Assembly (NCBI GenBank): GCA_041650805.1 | Contig: JBAZKM010000010.1 | Span: 1-64,000, forward strand | Source: Candidatus Omnitrophota bacterium | GTDB taxonomy: Bacteria; Omnitrophota; Gorgyraeia; 2-01-FULL-45-10 | Direction: 5' to 3' | Length of the DNA: 64,000 nt | In this document: positions 44,801 through 52,900 of the stretch, in pieces | Numbering within the stretch: position 1 is the stretch's first letter | How the letters are laid out: every line of letters starts with the position of its first letter | Program-made: the position numbers and the translations under genes | Notes under the pieces: generated by a model | Told to the model about the DNA's origin: nothing | The model's input: only the letters and a program-made list of their open reading frames with translations | Databases searched by the model: none

Positions 44801-46843
44801 AACCCGCTTACATATAATACGCCCGAGGCACAGGACCGGCTTAAGAGGCTCGCGTCCAGAGAGTTCGTAATGGATGTCGTAAACCATATAGCCGGCAGTG
44901 AAGCCGAAGTTGAGGCAGAGTCGCCGGTAGCGTTCGCGACGCGGGATGAATTTGTGAAGACCAACGACATGGCCATAAAGGCCTTTGGGGAGTTGGAGCG
45001 CCGGGTGAATGAGGGCAATCCGGTCCATCTCAATCCGGTCTTCATGACCGGCATGGAGGGTTACGCGTGGGGCCGGCCGATACTCGACAGGCACGGCAAT
45101 CCGATACTGGAGTTCCAGGGCGTGAGGACACTGGAAGGCGCCGTGGCATGGGCCAGAGAGCATAATGTACCCGAAACCGAGGTGGTAGCGGAGAATTGGC
45201 TGGGTGCGGGGGATATATATACAGGGACGGGGTACCCGTTGCCGCGGCAGGCGCTCACGCTATGGCCTGAGATATTCGGGCCGGAGAGCGGACTCACAAG
45301 GAAGGTGCTCGCATCAGGGGCGCCGTTATCGGTACAGACACACGGTTTTGTAGAGCAGGCCATACCGCTCGAGAATAGCTCCGCATATATCGGGACGGCG
45401 AGGGAGATGTCCCCGGAAGAGTTCCTCGGAGAGATGATGGCCGGCGAAGACGAGACCGGGTTCGCCTTAAGGCCTGTCATGCTCGCAAAGGGGATCGGTG
45501 CGACAGTCCGCGCGAATGAACCCCACGCATACGGTGTCGGGTGCTTCTTCGAAACTAAGGCCGTTACCCCGGAAGAGGACCGCTCCGGGACGAGATCTCT
45601 GTACGACCGGCTGAAATTGACAGACGAACAGCGCGCTATAGTCCGCGGCCTCGTGGCAAGGGCGGAACGTAATGAAATAAGCTGGGACGAGGTGACGCGA
45701 CAACTGACGGAGGACAGGCGGTTAAGAGGAAAAGACGGAAAGCCGCTCGTAAGGCCCAATAAGGACGTTCTCACACAGCCCGCCGCGCAGGCACAGGAGA
45801 CGATACGAAGGATAGCCGATAGCGGGTACCTCAGACCTGTCGATGAAGGCGCTATACAGTCGAAACCCATCCTGGCCGGTATCGCGGAGACGGAGAAGGG
45901 CGCGGAGGCGGGACGGTTCGAGATCATGGGCGCCGAGGATAAGTTCGTAACCGCAAGATATACAGTTCAGCCGGGCGCCGCTATGAAGGCGGACACCGGG
46001 ACGCTCGGGAAAGAGCATATCCTCTTCGTATCCGAAGGCAGGGTCAAGATCGTAAAGGAGTCGGGCGAAGAGTTCCAGGAGCTCGGCGAAGAGAAGGGCG
46101 GAGAGTCGGCGCCGATACCGGCCAATATAGGAAGGTACTCGCTCGTCTCCGCCGGATCTGTGCCGGCCGTAGTATATACATCGTACAACCCGGGCAAAGG
46201 CGAGAGGACCATAATATCCGCGTTCCAGGCGATGCAGAACGAACTGGCCAGGATAACGGCTTCTCCCGAGAAGAATGAGTTCACCATATGGGTCCCGAAA
46301 GAATTATACAGAGGAGAGTCGTTCGAGAGCGAAAAGAGCTTCATCAAGACCGTAACCCACGGCCTGGTCAATATGCGACAATACCAGAAGATCGATGATG
46401 TCGGAAAGCCGGACACGCCGAGGGACGTCGTGGTCGTAATGGCCGACAGGGAAAGAGATCTTGACAGGTTGGACAGGGCGATCCTTTCATCGGTAAGGAT
46501 ACTGCCTGTCTCCAAAAAATATGCGGACAGGGTGATGACGGCCGTTCGCGAGCTTGAAGCGGCCGGCGTCATACTCGGTAATACAGAACCGAAGGATATT
46601 ACGGATAAGGCCTCCGAGAGGGCCAGGGACCTGGCGCGCCTGATGGCACGCATGACGAGCACGCGCGTAGATACAAAGGACCTCGCCGCTCTATTATCGG
46701 CGAGGGATATCGCCACGGGACAGGATAATCCCGAGGACCGCCTGAAGAAGCTGGTTGATCAGCTTCTCATCACCATGCCGATAGAACGTCACGAGATCGA
46801 CAAGGGTCTCGAAGGGAGAAGGCAAGTCCTCTGGTCTGTGTAA
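35804..46843 (+). CDS. Exported giant protein: TraB/ChaN-like, sugar nucleotidyltransferase, phosphomannomutase and mannose-6-phosphate isomerase modules
   Basis: 3,679 residues. A Sec signal peptide (residues 1-33, hydrophobic core from about 17, cleavage near VVFA/AP) follows a strong ribosome binding site. Domains: TraB/ChaN-like about 65-515; an LHELAHIMDA zinc-protease-like site (His813, Glu814, His817); nucleotidyltransferase with GSGTR at 1101-1105 and a beta-helix tail to about 1540; phosphomannomutase/phosphoglucomutase about 1660-2450; unassigned 2450-3070; mannose-6-phosphate isomerase-like cupin about 3070-3470; helical tail. Together the three sugar modules match the steps from fructose-6-phosphate to an NDP-hexose such as GDP-mannose. 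Normal members of these families are separate cytoplasmic enzymes, so the signal peptide is odd. It has its own promoter and ends at a terminator. Confidence 0.93.
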   Translation: MKFPMVARQCTFFVRCISSFVAMTFLVSNVVFAAPQDAASSVGKEQEIITNPEKVVIPREFGLVKSKFIGNSGKLVVHIQDAHCNYEAQSNIAKILENLIKNYGLSLVSVEGADGFVDTSWFKAFPDEEVRREVAAYFMKKGEITGPEFLSITTDYPIKLFGAETRSYYLQNLNAFTSSYPLKDATEKYYNQVKAVLNRLKIYIYNDELKAFDSKTEEYVSKKLAFNDYVRYLQATAEKHRINLREYDNFFKLISVLLYEKKIDFKVVDKERSAVIDELSKKLSKDSLTELVTRSLSFKVGKISSAEFYEYLKAMSLANMIDIQKAYPNLYNYIIYNSVYSKIENEKLFHDITLIETAIKEKLFQNDDQRTLERLSRHIDTLLGLVNIKLLNGDYEYYKNHKEEFSHEVFADFMHKKTAQYGLAYEIEEPNEAVVNSVPKLEDFYSIAIKRDTALVDNTLDAMKKERAQISVLVTGGFHSEGITKLLEKQGISYMVVCPSITKDTPSPYIQILTNQRTPFEDILTGVVDTPAAKQGSVAAAVISWLLKLSERDAEALNAKVAPVGGQGLLERMESFKREAPEAARALGAAEQKLGEQRETWQKNPARYINETIARLYIGRLIINNISITTPEALRDIERSVQSAFPGDKDAIMGYVRPLITAAMKVEETARGRIAATHETTRIPLAGKGPASPGELTISEVLAEGRLTEAVKGEVDNFIRGLYTSQKRSGALRDTPVIEGVHVQSYRDWEAEVDRHNRIVIESGKGVLIPVTLYFSPGRGGAEGRALGLQLAHVSESRWALLNEAERKAVVLHELAHIMDANSGTLRDEEVIRRIFPIDNVIEKISEAEQRRIEDKFNRSINENNIEGAREALYSSILRYLETGNSDAISTMIFRLLPLGPTPTERRPAKIEIIEALGKIKLGADELNKLLPLLTELLNQRIESALARPMLEAILSLDQSLRVGNPAVAREARKLAMGEYARSTPEISDLAGKYITHRLMLNYTEEAKRVASSENDGFAVYIFVSSSQKEAEFWQKRFESTRGQILPRSAVIISVSEDNWKGMAGNGLGTLNAWRRAKERYSRLEEDIASGKSVFMMHMAGSGTRMQPLAVNNKSAIGLPGTVNIDGELVPLTVGEAVALQFGPLAASRGGRMVLAWGDQNNIPSENIDSTQDYLTEIFFTSIMVRDPKGMAIGNPDLVRFIESKGTVPSVGGVSGRGAVSQREKRPMNQVLADASTARNGSRFANVSLGFNSMRWELLQELLNEFSDELDAGQGSLNIDSELWGPLTSTKEEYATFMKEGALKDAMAEANKASAESRSFDVDELIAKRVARAEAHWDRIAAMKRRLTERYAGRFKVTGNGLPDGVGVLEGIDYGIDKTGADWWDWGHIIDYYNNVMKLVRVSPDIEGRWESERMRRYFRIESPEDWQRGSSLKGVEVRNSIVLGSTVKRGRIVNSVVIGTEAEELNVENAVVIGCRVYKLDARSAIAYGVIYNGPVELNPQDVIAAHYNPRDGRITLFGKLDPKIGDAYRVKGVYGNKGMTFDEASRAQKGFTKEEQESARRRVMDEEFGQGKARSERRLINLPDRKGIGADRRLSDIHDILTKGELSFVTLEEYMEMYGIADRGLAEAELRELASLENERTLATGEPNPLAGIEEIDNPFRENAGKIYRKIDIKNNQGIAYRSYDLRAVTTTHERNIPFQAEPQLFPAMMSEKFAYHAGRAFGTFLRLGNGGFNINKADIRDERGAIVPARLEAALRQAITVGEDALPSTWLLVSGGTRLYSRELKSAYARGLMDAGLRVNVVDRSEQGMANVRGLLAEDIKAGRINMKDAREFLEYARQFEENGITSTTDYYFALNFMANEHLGERDYIGGAHVTGSHNPRFYNGFKQANKLSIGEGIDILVSIDDGLMGRLKPFSFDMAHLAVPPPAERERQEMPEHISAVEIAYWHNESIKARARLGHDVWEYLLRDSSRSILKQKGGIRELLMVCRDINWDREDWSIIKKKLGIPFDIFPERPVLCRNRPFEKIGGLNEDHRAGSTGLSVFPLIELGVKVTRINETPDGNFPAGEPYPNLPEEMRGFMDLCRNTGLPGVARDEDGDRTIFFTEEGKMIQEDQLLAIQAEKMLRDEARKPAEERKRLLFIGEVKYSSVASRRIRALVSEINRELKERNPADQGIKAELYLGPVGFGYIKDEMRKIFMAVQNGEREIVLYNERKSPIRVDLTNAKAVMLAGELSGHQMEHMFAEDETTTLNLLETLAIAKERGRTLADLLNALPAVYATPELRPATEEPFSEDQCRKISAISGQHAPSDVDKVPEVKEAIVQGVREGLIKLLKDLGFEEAGKATIDNGECFIYEAKKAVPISRIRKEFVIQRVAINRVDGALIYFYPSVTGNEEVDARGRSSFVIRKSNTQPELIARVEGPTRKERDIISGLMFRMLEQYPGVKLSHDSYLLDEVLPILVYTRLPQVTMDMVDEYARNEASSVLRGIMERTISMDRENFIRLGYEDRDRDNFEKEFKRIHGVLDSMYTGGELPDEGDLREIIDLARGTKLLNQITGPLEKHKEGILAGVAGFGTEELYAELDKWVARYVNRFVRDYIKNRDVSEMREEDWQQNLQVGYEVLVGTRHLFRITGRVKSNNNILIAKLVRSYGPDKLEPLSSSGMLEVYLETYPAVEGRGLRRGTVMPGGMKFLAFDENGISNRKDLGIMVTTGDRGPLSTAESVSPGYMQIAETGAPNVAGRIPLQETTAEGLRAIEGVGQVTVNEETGKLEFSNPELQAAYKDRGEHDFGYIVDRLYSGILRIGWRARNIAYSMTHFGDLHAATTFGSYPLIPWNAVYVSTGSHSQGMTLDIKVMKVAGIQQIPVFNSERKLVSYRYQYLKPGDIAFSIPGTVDIYTVQTGGDQFADISIPLNRAMLGDITKLLGIEPDVATNPSFAEVLPAKGMPYIFYRTERGTPAVTVHPAYIEQGIAAPQRVKAYMPNIEGMALNEFLAPIMNPLTYNTPEAQDRLKRLASREFVMDVVNHIAGSEAEVEAESPVAFATRDEFVKTNDMAIKAFGELERRVNEGNPVHLNPVFMTGMEGYAWGRPILDRHGNPILEFQGVRTLEGAVAWAREHNVPETEVVAENWLGAGDIYTGTGYPLPRQALTLWPEIFGPESGLTRKVLASGAPLSVQTHGFVEQAIPLENSSAYIGTAREMSPEEFLGEMMAGEDETGFALRPVMLAKGIGATVRANEPHAYGVGCFFETKAVTPEEDRSGTRSLYDRLKLTDEQRAIVRGLVARAERNEISWDEVTRQLTEDRRLRGKDGKPLVRPNKDVLTQPAAQAQETIRRIADSGYLRPVDEGAIQSKPILAGIAETEKGAEAGRFEIMGAEDKFVTARYTVQPGAAMKADTGTLGKEHILFVSEGRVKIVKESGEEFQELGEEKGGESAPIPANIGRYSLVSAGSVPAVVYTSYNPGKGERTIISAFQAMQNELARITASPEKNEFTIWVPKELYRGESFESEKSFIKTVTHGLVNMRQYQKIDDVGKPDTPRDVVVVMADRERDLDRLDRAILSSVRILPVSKKYADRVMTAVRELEAAGVILGNTEPKDITDKASERARDLARLMARMTSTRVDTKDLAALLSARDIATGQDNPEDRLKKLVDQLLITMPIERHEIDKGLEGRRQVLWSV
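35990..37350 (+). other. TraB/ChaN/EreA-like domain
   Basis: Residues about 65-515. Two separated His motifs characterise this superfamily: HIQDAHCNYEAQ (His83) near the start and VTGGFHSEGI (His479) near the end, with SVEGADGFVD in between at the usual acidic position. Members include haem-uptake ChaN, TraB and erythromycin esterase; reactions vary and none can be assigned here. Confidence 0.5.
38850..40420 (+). other. Sugar-phosphate nucleotidyltransferase-like domain with beta-helix tail
   Basis: Residues about 1015-1540. MMHMAGSGTRMQPLA contains the glycine-rich GxGTRxxPL loop of sugar nucleotidyltransferases, although the first Gly is replaced by Ala. GNGLGTLNAWRRA lies upstream, as in fucose-1-phosphate guanylyltransferase-like enzymes. 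The end (40096-40330) has hexapeptide-style repeats: VEVRNSIVLGSTV, IVNSVVIGTEAEELNVENAV. The sugar and nucleotide are uncertain; GDP-mannose or GDP-fucose type are both possible. Confidence 0.55.
40795..43160 (+). other. Phosphomannomutase/phosphoglucomutase domain
   Basis: Residues about 1665-2450. All four signature loops of the alpha-D-phosphohexomutase family are present in order: YRSYDLRAV, GAHVTGSHNP with the phosphorylated Ser at residue 1880, ARDEDGDR (metal loop, from about residue 2098), GELSGHQ (sugar loop), and RKSNTQPE (phosphate loop). The active site therefore looks intact. The domain is longer than the usual 450-550 residues because of inserted helices. Reaction: hexose-6-phosphate to hexose-1-phosphate. 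Confidence 0.82.
45020..46200 (+). other. Class I mannose-6-phosphate isomerase-like cupin domain
   Basis: Residues about 3070-3470. MEGYAWGRPIL resembles the start of the family. PLSVQTHGF carries the Gln3178 and His3180 metal ligands, where the family has QVHP, and ANEPHAYGVG supplies His3241. A second cupin-like half (ARYTVQPGAAM, HILFVSEGRVKI) follows. The family interconverts fructose-6-phosphate and mannose-6-phosphate. QTHG for QVHP is a deviation, so activity is likely but not sure. Confidence 0.65.
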
Positions 46844-46871
46844 GCGCCAGGTAAAAAAAGTTATTCACAGA

Positions 46872-46898
46872 GTAGGGGAGGTTTAAGCCCCCCCCTAC
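46872..46898 (+). other. G/C hairpin after the 11-kb gene
   Basis: GTAGGGG at 46872-46878 pairs with CCCCTAC at 46892-46898, extended inward by two more G-C pairs past one A/C mismatch. It precedes the terminator hairpin by 28 bases; AAGGAG at 46908-46913 lies between the two. Confidence 0.5.
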
Positions 46899-46926
46899 CG
46901 AAATGATAAGGAGATATTTTGTAAAG

Positions 46927-46962
46927 AATAGCCCAGAGGCAAAAAACTTTGGGCTATTTTTT
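46927..46962 (+). terminator. Intrinsic terminator, ending 11 bases before the next start codon
   Basis: AATAGCCCA (46927-46935) pairs with TGGGCTATT, followed by a run of T to 46962. It is a good intrinsic terminator for the preceding gene, but it lies directly against ATG 46974 and could equally attenuate the next gene. Confidence 0.83.
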
Positions 46963-46973
46963 AACATCGCTAT

Positions 46974-49900
46974 ATGTCGTATAAGAGATCCAAATCCATC
47001 CTATTCCGTCTGCTGGCCTGGTCGCTCGTCCTGACCCAGGCCATGAGTTCGGCAGCATACGCGGATATTAAAGAGGTAAATGAAGACGCCGCACTCGCCA
47101 CGCAGTCGATATTCCAGCGATCATCCCCGGACAGAAGATCCAGCGATCCGGTAAGCTCCGACATGAGAGCGAGGGCCGTTGCCATCTCCGTATGGAACCA
47201 TTATTTCAGGGACCGCGGCGACGCATCCACCCTTTCCAGGGCTATGCACGACCAATTCAGGAACGATCCCTCATACCTTGAAGGCGTGGACCTCGGAGGC
47301 ATAAGGCTGGAAGGAGAGTCGGTCTTTGTCCCGTTCGAGTTCGGCGGGAAGAGTTACATGGCCGCATGTTCCCCGGCCGGTCAGGATCCCGAAGCGGGCA
47401 CGCTGACGCATAGCGTGCAGGTCACGGAGATAAAAGACGGGCCGAAGGCCGCCCCCGCAGGGCCGATCACCGCAAAAGGGCCTGCCGTTCCCGGCCAGAT
47501 ATCCGACCTTTCGGCCGCCGTAAAGAGAGTCGTCGACAGCCCCATACTCGTCTTCGACGTCGACATGACGCTCAACAGGAAGAGGAATACGGTCATAGAT
47601 GAAGAGGCGGCGGAACTTCTTTATCAGCTAGTCGTCCTCGGTAAACAGGTCAGGGTCATATCTGGAAGGTCTCTCGATGAGTTCAAGGAGAAGAAGACCT
47701 TCGAGCCCCTTCTCAGGAGACTGAGGGAGAAGAATATACAGTTCGACCTTGTCGTCTACGCCTCCGACGGCGCCGAAAAGTTCATCATACACCGTGACGG
47801 GACGATCACGGTCGACGACGATTACAACAGGCCCTTCACCAACTGGGAGTCCAGGCAGATCCTCGATGTCATAAGGACGCTCGACAGGCGGATCGCGCAG
47901 GAGCAGGGCCTCCGGACGAAGGGCATACCGTCATTCATAGATAATTACAAGAACGCGAAGTACAGCTGGTCACCTTACGGGAAGCGGGATGAAGATGTAA
48001 AGGAGTATGAATTCGAGAAGAGGCCGAACGGAGGCGATGAATATACGCCGGCGAGGAAGACGAGGAAAGAGCTGGGCGACCTGGCGCTAGCGATGTTGGC
48101 CGAGAGGGGTATCACGGATATCGAGTGCATCGTGAGCGGTAAGACGACGGCCGGTTTTGTCAGGAAAGGGGTAAGCAAGAGGAAGGCGATGATCGACATC
48201 CTGAAAGACGGAGCGGCCGTCTATTTCGGAGACGAGGTGTCGAGCAGGGGCGACAGCACCGGAAATGACAATATAGTGGGGAGGATGTTATCGGAAGGTC
48301 ATGAGGGTCTAGCCGTCGTATCGCTGGATGAACCTAAGGGCGACCTGCCTCCGGGCGTATTGTATATAGGCAAGTGTGTCGAAGGCACGATAGACGTGCT
48401 CAGGCGGGCATGTGCGATCTGCGAGGAGGCGAACGCGGAGAAACGGCTCGACATGCAGAATATAAGGTCATTATTCGCCGATTACGACATAGGTGTAATA
48501 GGGACCATCTACCCGCTTAAGCTCGGCCACGGCATACATGCGCCGTTCTTCATTGCGGAGGCCGAAAAGGGAAAGTTCATCCTGCGCCACGTCAGGAACG
48601 ACCTTTTCAAAGATCCGCAGGAGGCGGCGCGGGCCGAAGTATGGACAGTAAATACCGCGATAGAGAACGGCATCCCGTTCGCACGCCTCATACCCAGGAA
48701 GTCGAAGAACGGCCTTTGCGAGGAAGATAACTTTATCGACACAGACGGGAAGGGCACATATTATCTCCTTTATGAATTCAAGGAAGGAGAGACGGGCGCT
48801 TTCGGAGAGAAGTTCACGGAAGAGCGGTTCGACGCCATGATAGATACGCTGGCCGATATGCACCGCCTCTTCGCCAAACATAAGCCACCCTACATGAGGG
48901 AATACTCTCTCCCGTCCATCCTTGCCATATCGGAGAACGCCGACCACCTGAAGCGGTTAGAAGAGTCGATAAAACGGAAGAAAGAGCAGAACCCGAAATA
49001 CATCTATACGCGCGCAGAGCGGCTGGTCCTGGAGAACGCCGATTTTCTTCTGAGGCAGTATCACCTCCTCTACCAGAACCTCGGCGCTGTTTACGGCGAT
49101 CTGCCGAAGGTCATGATACATGCCGATTACCACCCGCCGAACGTCATATTCCAGGGTGACGAAATAGCGGCCATAATAGATCTCGAACACATGAGGGAAG
49201 AGGCGCGCATTTACGACCTCGCCCCGATGGTAAGGATAGGCACAGACGAAGGAAGGTTCAATCTCGAAAATGCGAAGAGGCTGCTCTTCAAGTACCACGA
49301 GAGGAACCCGTTGACCGCCAACGAGATCGCGGTCATACCTGAGATCTTCAGGGGGAAGCTCCTCGACAGGGTCTCTCGGCTACTGGCCGCAGGCCGCCAT
49401 TACGAGAGCATGTACTTCGATTTCACAGGCATCGAAGAAGGGGCCCAGTCGCTCGCCATGATAGATAAGAACGATAAACTCTTCCTGTGGTACCAGAACC
49501 TCATAATGTCCCTGAGGGACCTGGACGGCAGGATAGTATACGGCGATTTCAGGAGAGAGATACAGGATGTGCTGGCGGCCAAGAGGAAGGACCCCAGGGA
49601 CATCATCGGCCGCCACATCGAAGAGTTCGCCGCGCAGAAAAAGTCGGTGCGGATACCGACGCGCGAATTGGGCACATTTTCGCTCGCTGCTCTGCTGAAA
49701 GACGCAAGGCCCGTGCAGGACCTGTATGCCGAAGATAAGGGGTTGTGGAAGAAGGACGGGAACTTTTACTGGAACCATATAGATCCGCAGAAGGCATGGT
49801 ACCGCCTTATGGCCGGCGAAGAGGTCATCTTTGCCACCGATAAGGTGATCGTCTATCGTTCGCGGAGCGGCAATATATACATCGCGCTCAGGGGAGACGC

Positions 49901-52900
49901 CATAGACCGGGTGAAGAAGGGGCTGGACCTGGCAAAGATAGAGATAAATATCAAAGCCGACGGCACCGTCAGCGCGGTAAATATGCTCCCGACGAGCCAG
50001 TTGGACCTTTCAAGGTCGAGCATCGCCGTCCAGCTCACGGACAGCGGCCTGTGCGATAAATACCCGGTCCTGGAGGAGCTCCTGCAGTATCAGCTCGTCT
50101 GGCAGGGCGTTGACGGAGGGCTGAGGCATAGGGAACTGATGGATTCATATGACATACATATCGAACTGATCAACAGGGCGCTGGCCTCACCCCGCGATAT
50201 CACGGAAGACGAGGTGTCCAATATAGCCCAGTTCAGGTACTTTAAGACGAAGGTCATACGGCGGAAGGCGCTCGCCGCCCTGACGAAGCTGTACGAATCG
50301 GGCAAGATAAGCGAGTCGGAATTCTCATTATATGTGAATGATTTTATAGCGCAGGATATCGGGGAAGACCTCAGGGTCATCGAGAGGGCCATAAAGAACG
50401 ATGATAATTTTGTCAAAGATGCTTTTGAGAACCTTTTCGGCCTGCCCGGCATAACTATAAACGACCTTTCAGCCGTAGAGGCGGAGTATTACGGCCAGGG
50501 GGACAATAAGGAGATATATAAGATACGGTTTGTGATGAAAGACGGCTCCGTCAGGACCGCCGCCGTCTCCCTGATAAGGCACGACACAATAAATGAAGAG
50601 TACGGTCTTAGCGAAGGCGACATAACAAGGTCCATCGGGTTATGGAAAGAGATCTCCAGGACCGGCATAGAGGGTGTGGCCAGATACGGCAGCGACTCGT
50701 GGGAGCGTGATTACCGGTACAAAGACGTCATAATAGGCGGCACGACCGAGAAGCCGATGAAAGAGCGGTTCGTCAATAATATCGCCATCGTTGTGCGCGG
50801 GTTCGTCGAAGGACAGAACCTGCAGGAATTTCTCGATGACCAGCGTACCGGTCCCCGGGCCAAAGAGGCGGCCATAGACGCATGCAGGAAGCTCTGCGAA
50901 GAGGTATATGAGTCGACGCGCCAGAAGTTCGGCAAGGGATATTTCGCCGCCATGCCGCATCCGCGGCAGTTCATAATCCAGAATAGAGGACGAGACGGTT
51001 TTAAGGCGACGCTGGCAGAGACAGATAATATAGTGGATTATCCGTCCCTGGAGGTCCTCAGGAACGCTTTCGAACAGGCCCTGCCGAAGAAGGGCAAGGC
51101 GAAGACGGCCAGCGTTGCGGATGACCCCCATACGCAGGATGAGCCGCTCATAGGCCATGGTTTTACAGCGGAGGAGCTCGACAAGGTCCCGGTCCAGCCA
51201 TGGAGCGAATTCGAGGGCTTCAGGAAGGCGGTCGATGAGATAGAAGTTGCTATAAAGACCCGCGCGCCGGATAAGCTGAGGGCCCTTCTCCTTGATGCCC
51301 TGAGGGACTTCAGAGAGGGCAGGCAGGGCATCAGGATGGGTGTTATACAATCCTATTACAGGGATTCCGCGCACTATTATCTCGGGTTCGGGTCGGCCAA
51401 ATCCATAGGTATAGGCAGGGAGTTCCTGAACGCGAATAATCCGTTGAGCGAACATGCGGTAGAGACCATCTTCCATGAATTGTTTCACGCGGCAAGGGAC
51501 AGGGTCTCGGAAAGCGCGCCGGATGACATAGAGGCGGATATCGTGACGCACTTTGAGGCGTTACGGCTCCAGGCGCAGTTATTCTGGGGGTTGAGCGAGG
51601 CAGAGGCGGGATGGATAACGTTGAAAGATCTTGAAAATCATCCCAATAACAGGCTGGGCAGGGCGATACGCATGTGGAAAGATGACCAGAAGATAGTCCC
51701 CGATGTCATTTCAAAAGATAACTGGAAGGGTTTCCTCAGGGAATTGCGGGGATGCCTGAGCGACACGACAGACGGCACTACAGGCCTGTTCCTTCTCCTG
51801 AATGTCTCCGATGATATCTTAAAACGCGAAGCCAATCATCCTATAGAGAGCCGTTATTCCATCCTGCGCGCCGTCACGCTCCTTAACAGAGAGGAGCAGG
51901 AGCGGCTCGTCCATATCCTCAGCGGTAATGAGAATATGCGCCGGCTGGCTATCGTGGATTCCATCCTGCTGATGCTTAAAGACGAAATGCCGGGTAACTG
52001 GTTATCCCAGTGGGCGCCCGGTTTGAAGAACCGCCGCACATGGCAGGTATCCTCGGAGATATATAACCTGGGCGGGGGACTGGGGCGCGTGATGCAGTTC
52101 CACGGTTTTCCAATGGATGAATTTTTGAAGAAGGGGGGAGGGACCCTCTGCCATGTGGAGCCCGATTACAAGATGAGACGGGACTCAAGCGGCAACCTTG
52201 TAGAGATAGATTACTCGAGCCTGCCGGTGCCCATAATACAAAAAGAGGAGATAGGCAGGTCGGAGGTGGAGGTCGGCGACCATGTTACGGAGGCGATCTT
52301 CTACCGCGGGATAAACGAAGCCGGCAGGGAGATATATTTCATAGGGGACAAGGACTCATATTACACCAAGGTGATGTACAATTACAATACGCCGGACAAT
52401 CCCGTCAAGTTCGAGGAGTTCGCCGCCTTCTTCTCCGATGCTTCGCTCAGATTGATAAACCTTGTAGAGGAGAGGGAAAGGAACAGGAGCCCCGACCAGT
52501 GGAAGCCGCCGGCCATCCATCTTAACGACGGCCAGTGCGCGCTGGCGCCTCTATTCAGGAAGATATATTGCGGCAGATATCCTCTCCTCGGTGCCGCCAT
52601 GGTCGCCTTCACCACCCATACGTATCCCAACAGGGGCGAGTATGAAGAACCCGACGGTAAGGGGATATTGAGTAAATTAAAGATACCGAACGAATACTGG
52701 GGTTACTTTTTCCATACGGTCGAGGCGCATGACATAAGAGGATGGAAACACGTCGTAGATTTCACTTCCGCCGGGATACGTACCGCCGACTGGATCGGCG
52801 GCGTCAGCGCCAAGCATGTGGATGATGTCACCATATTCGACGATTGGGCCTTCCCCGATGACCGTAAGATCATAGCCGTCACTAACGGCGACATGAGAAA

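Noticed and set aside
46903..46974. Leader peptide or upstream start for the 11.5-kb gene using AAGGAG at 46908
   Set aside because: The only start at suitable spacing is TTG followed at once by TAA, and the ATG at 46903 is out of frame with the gene; no useful reading frame results.
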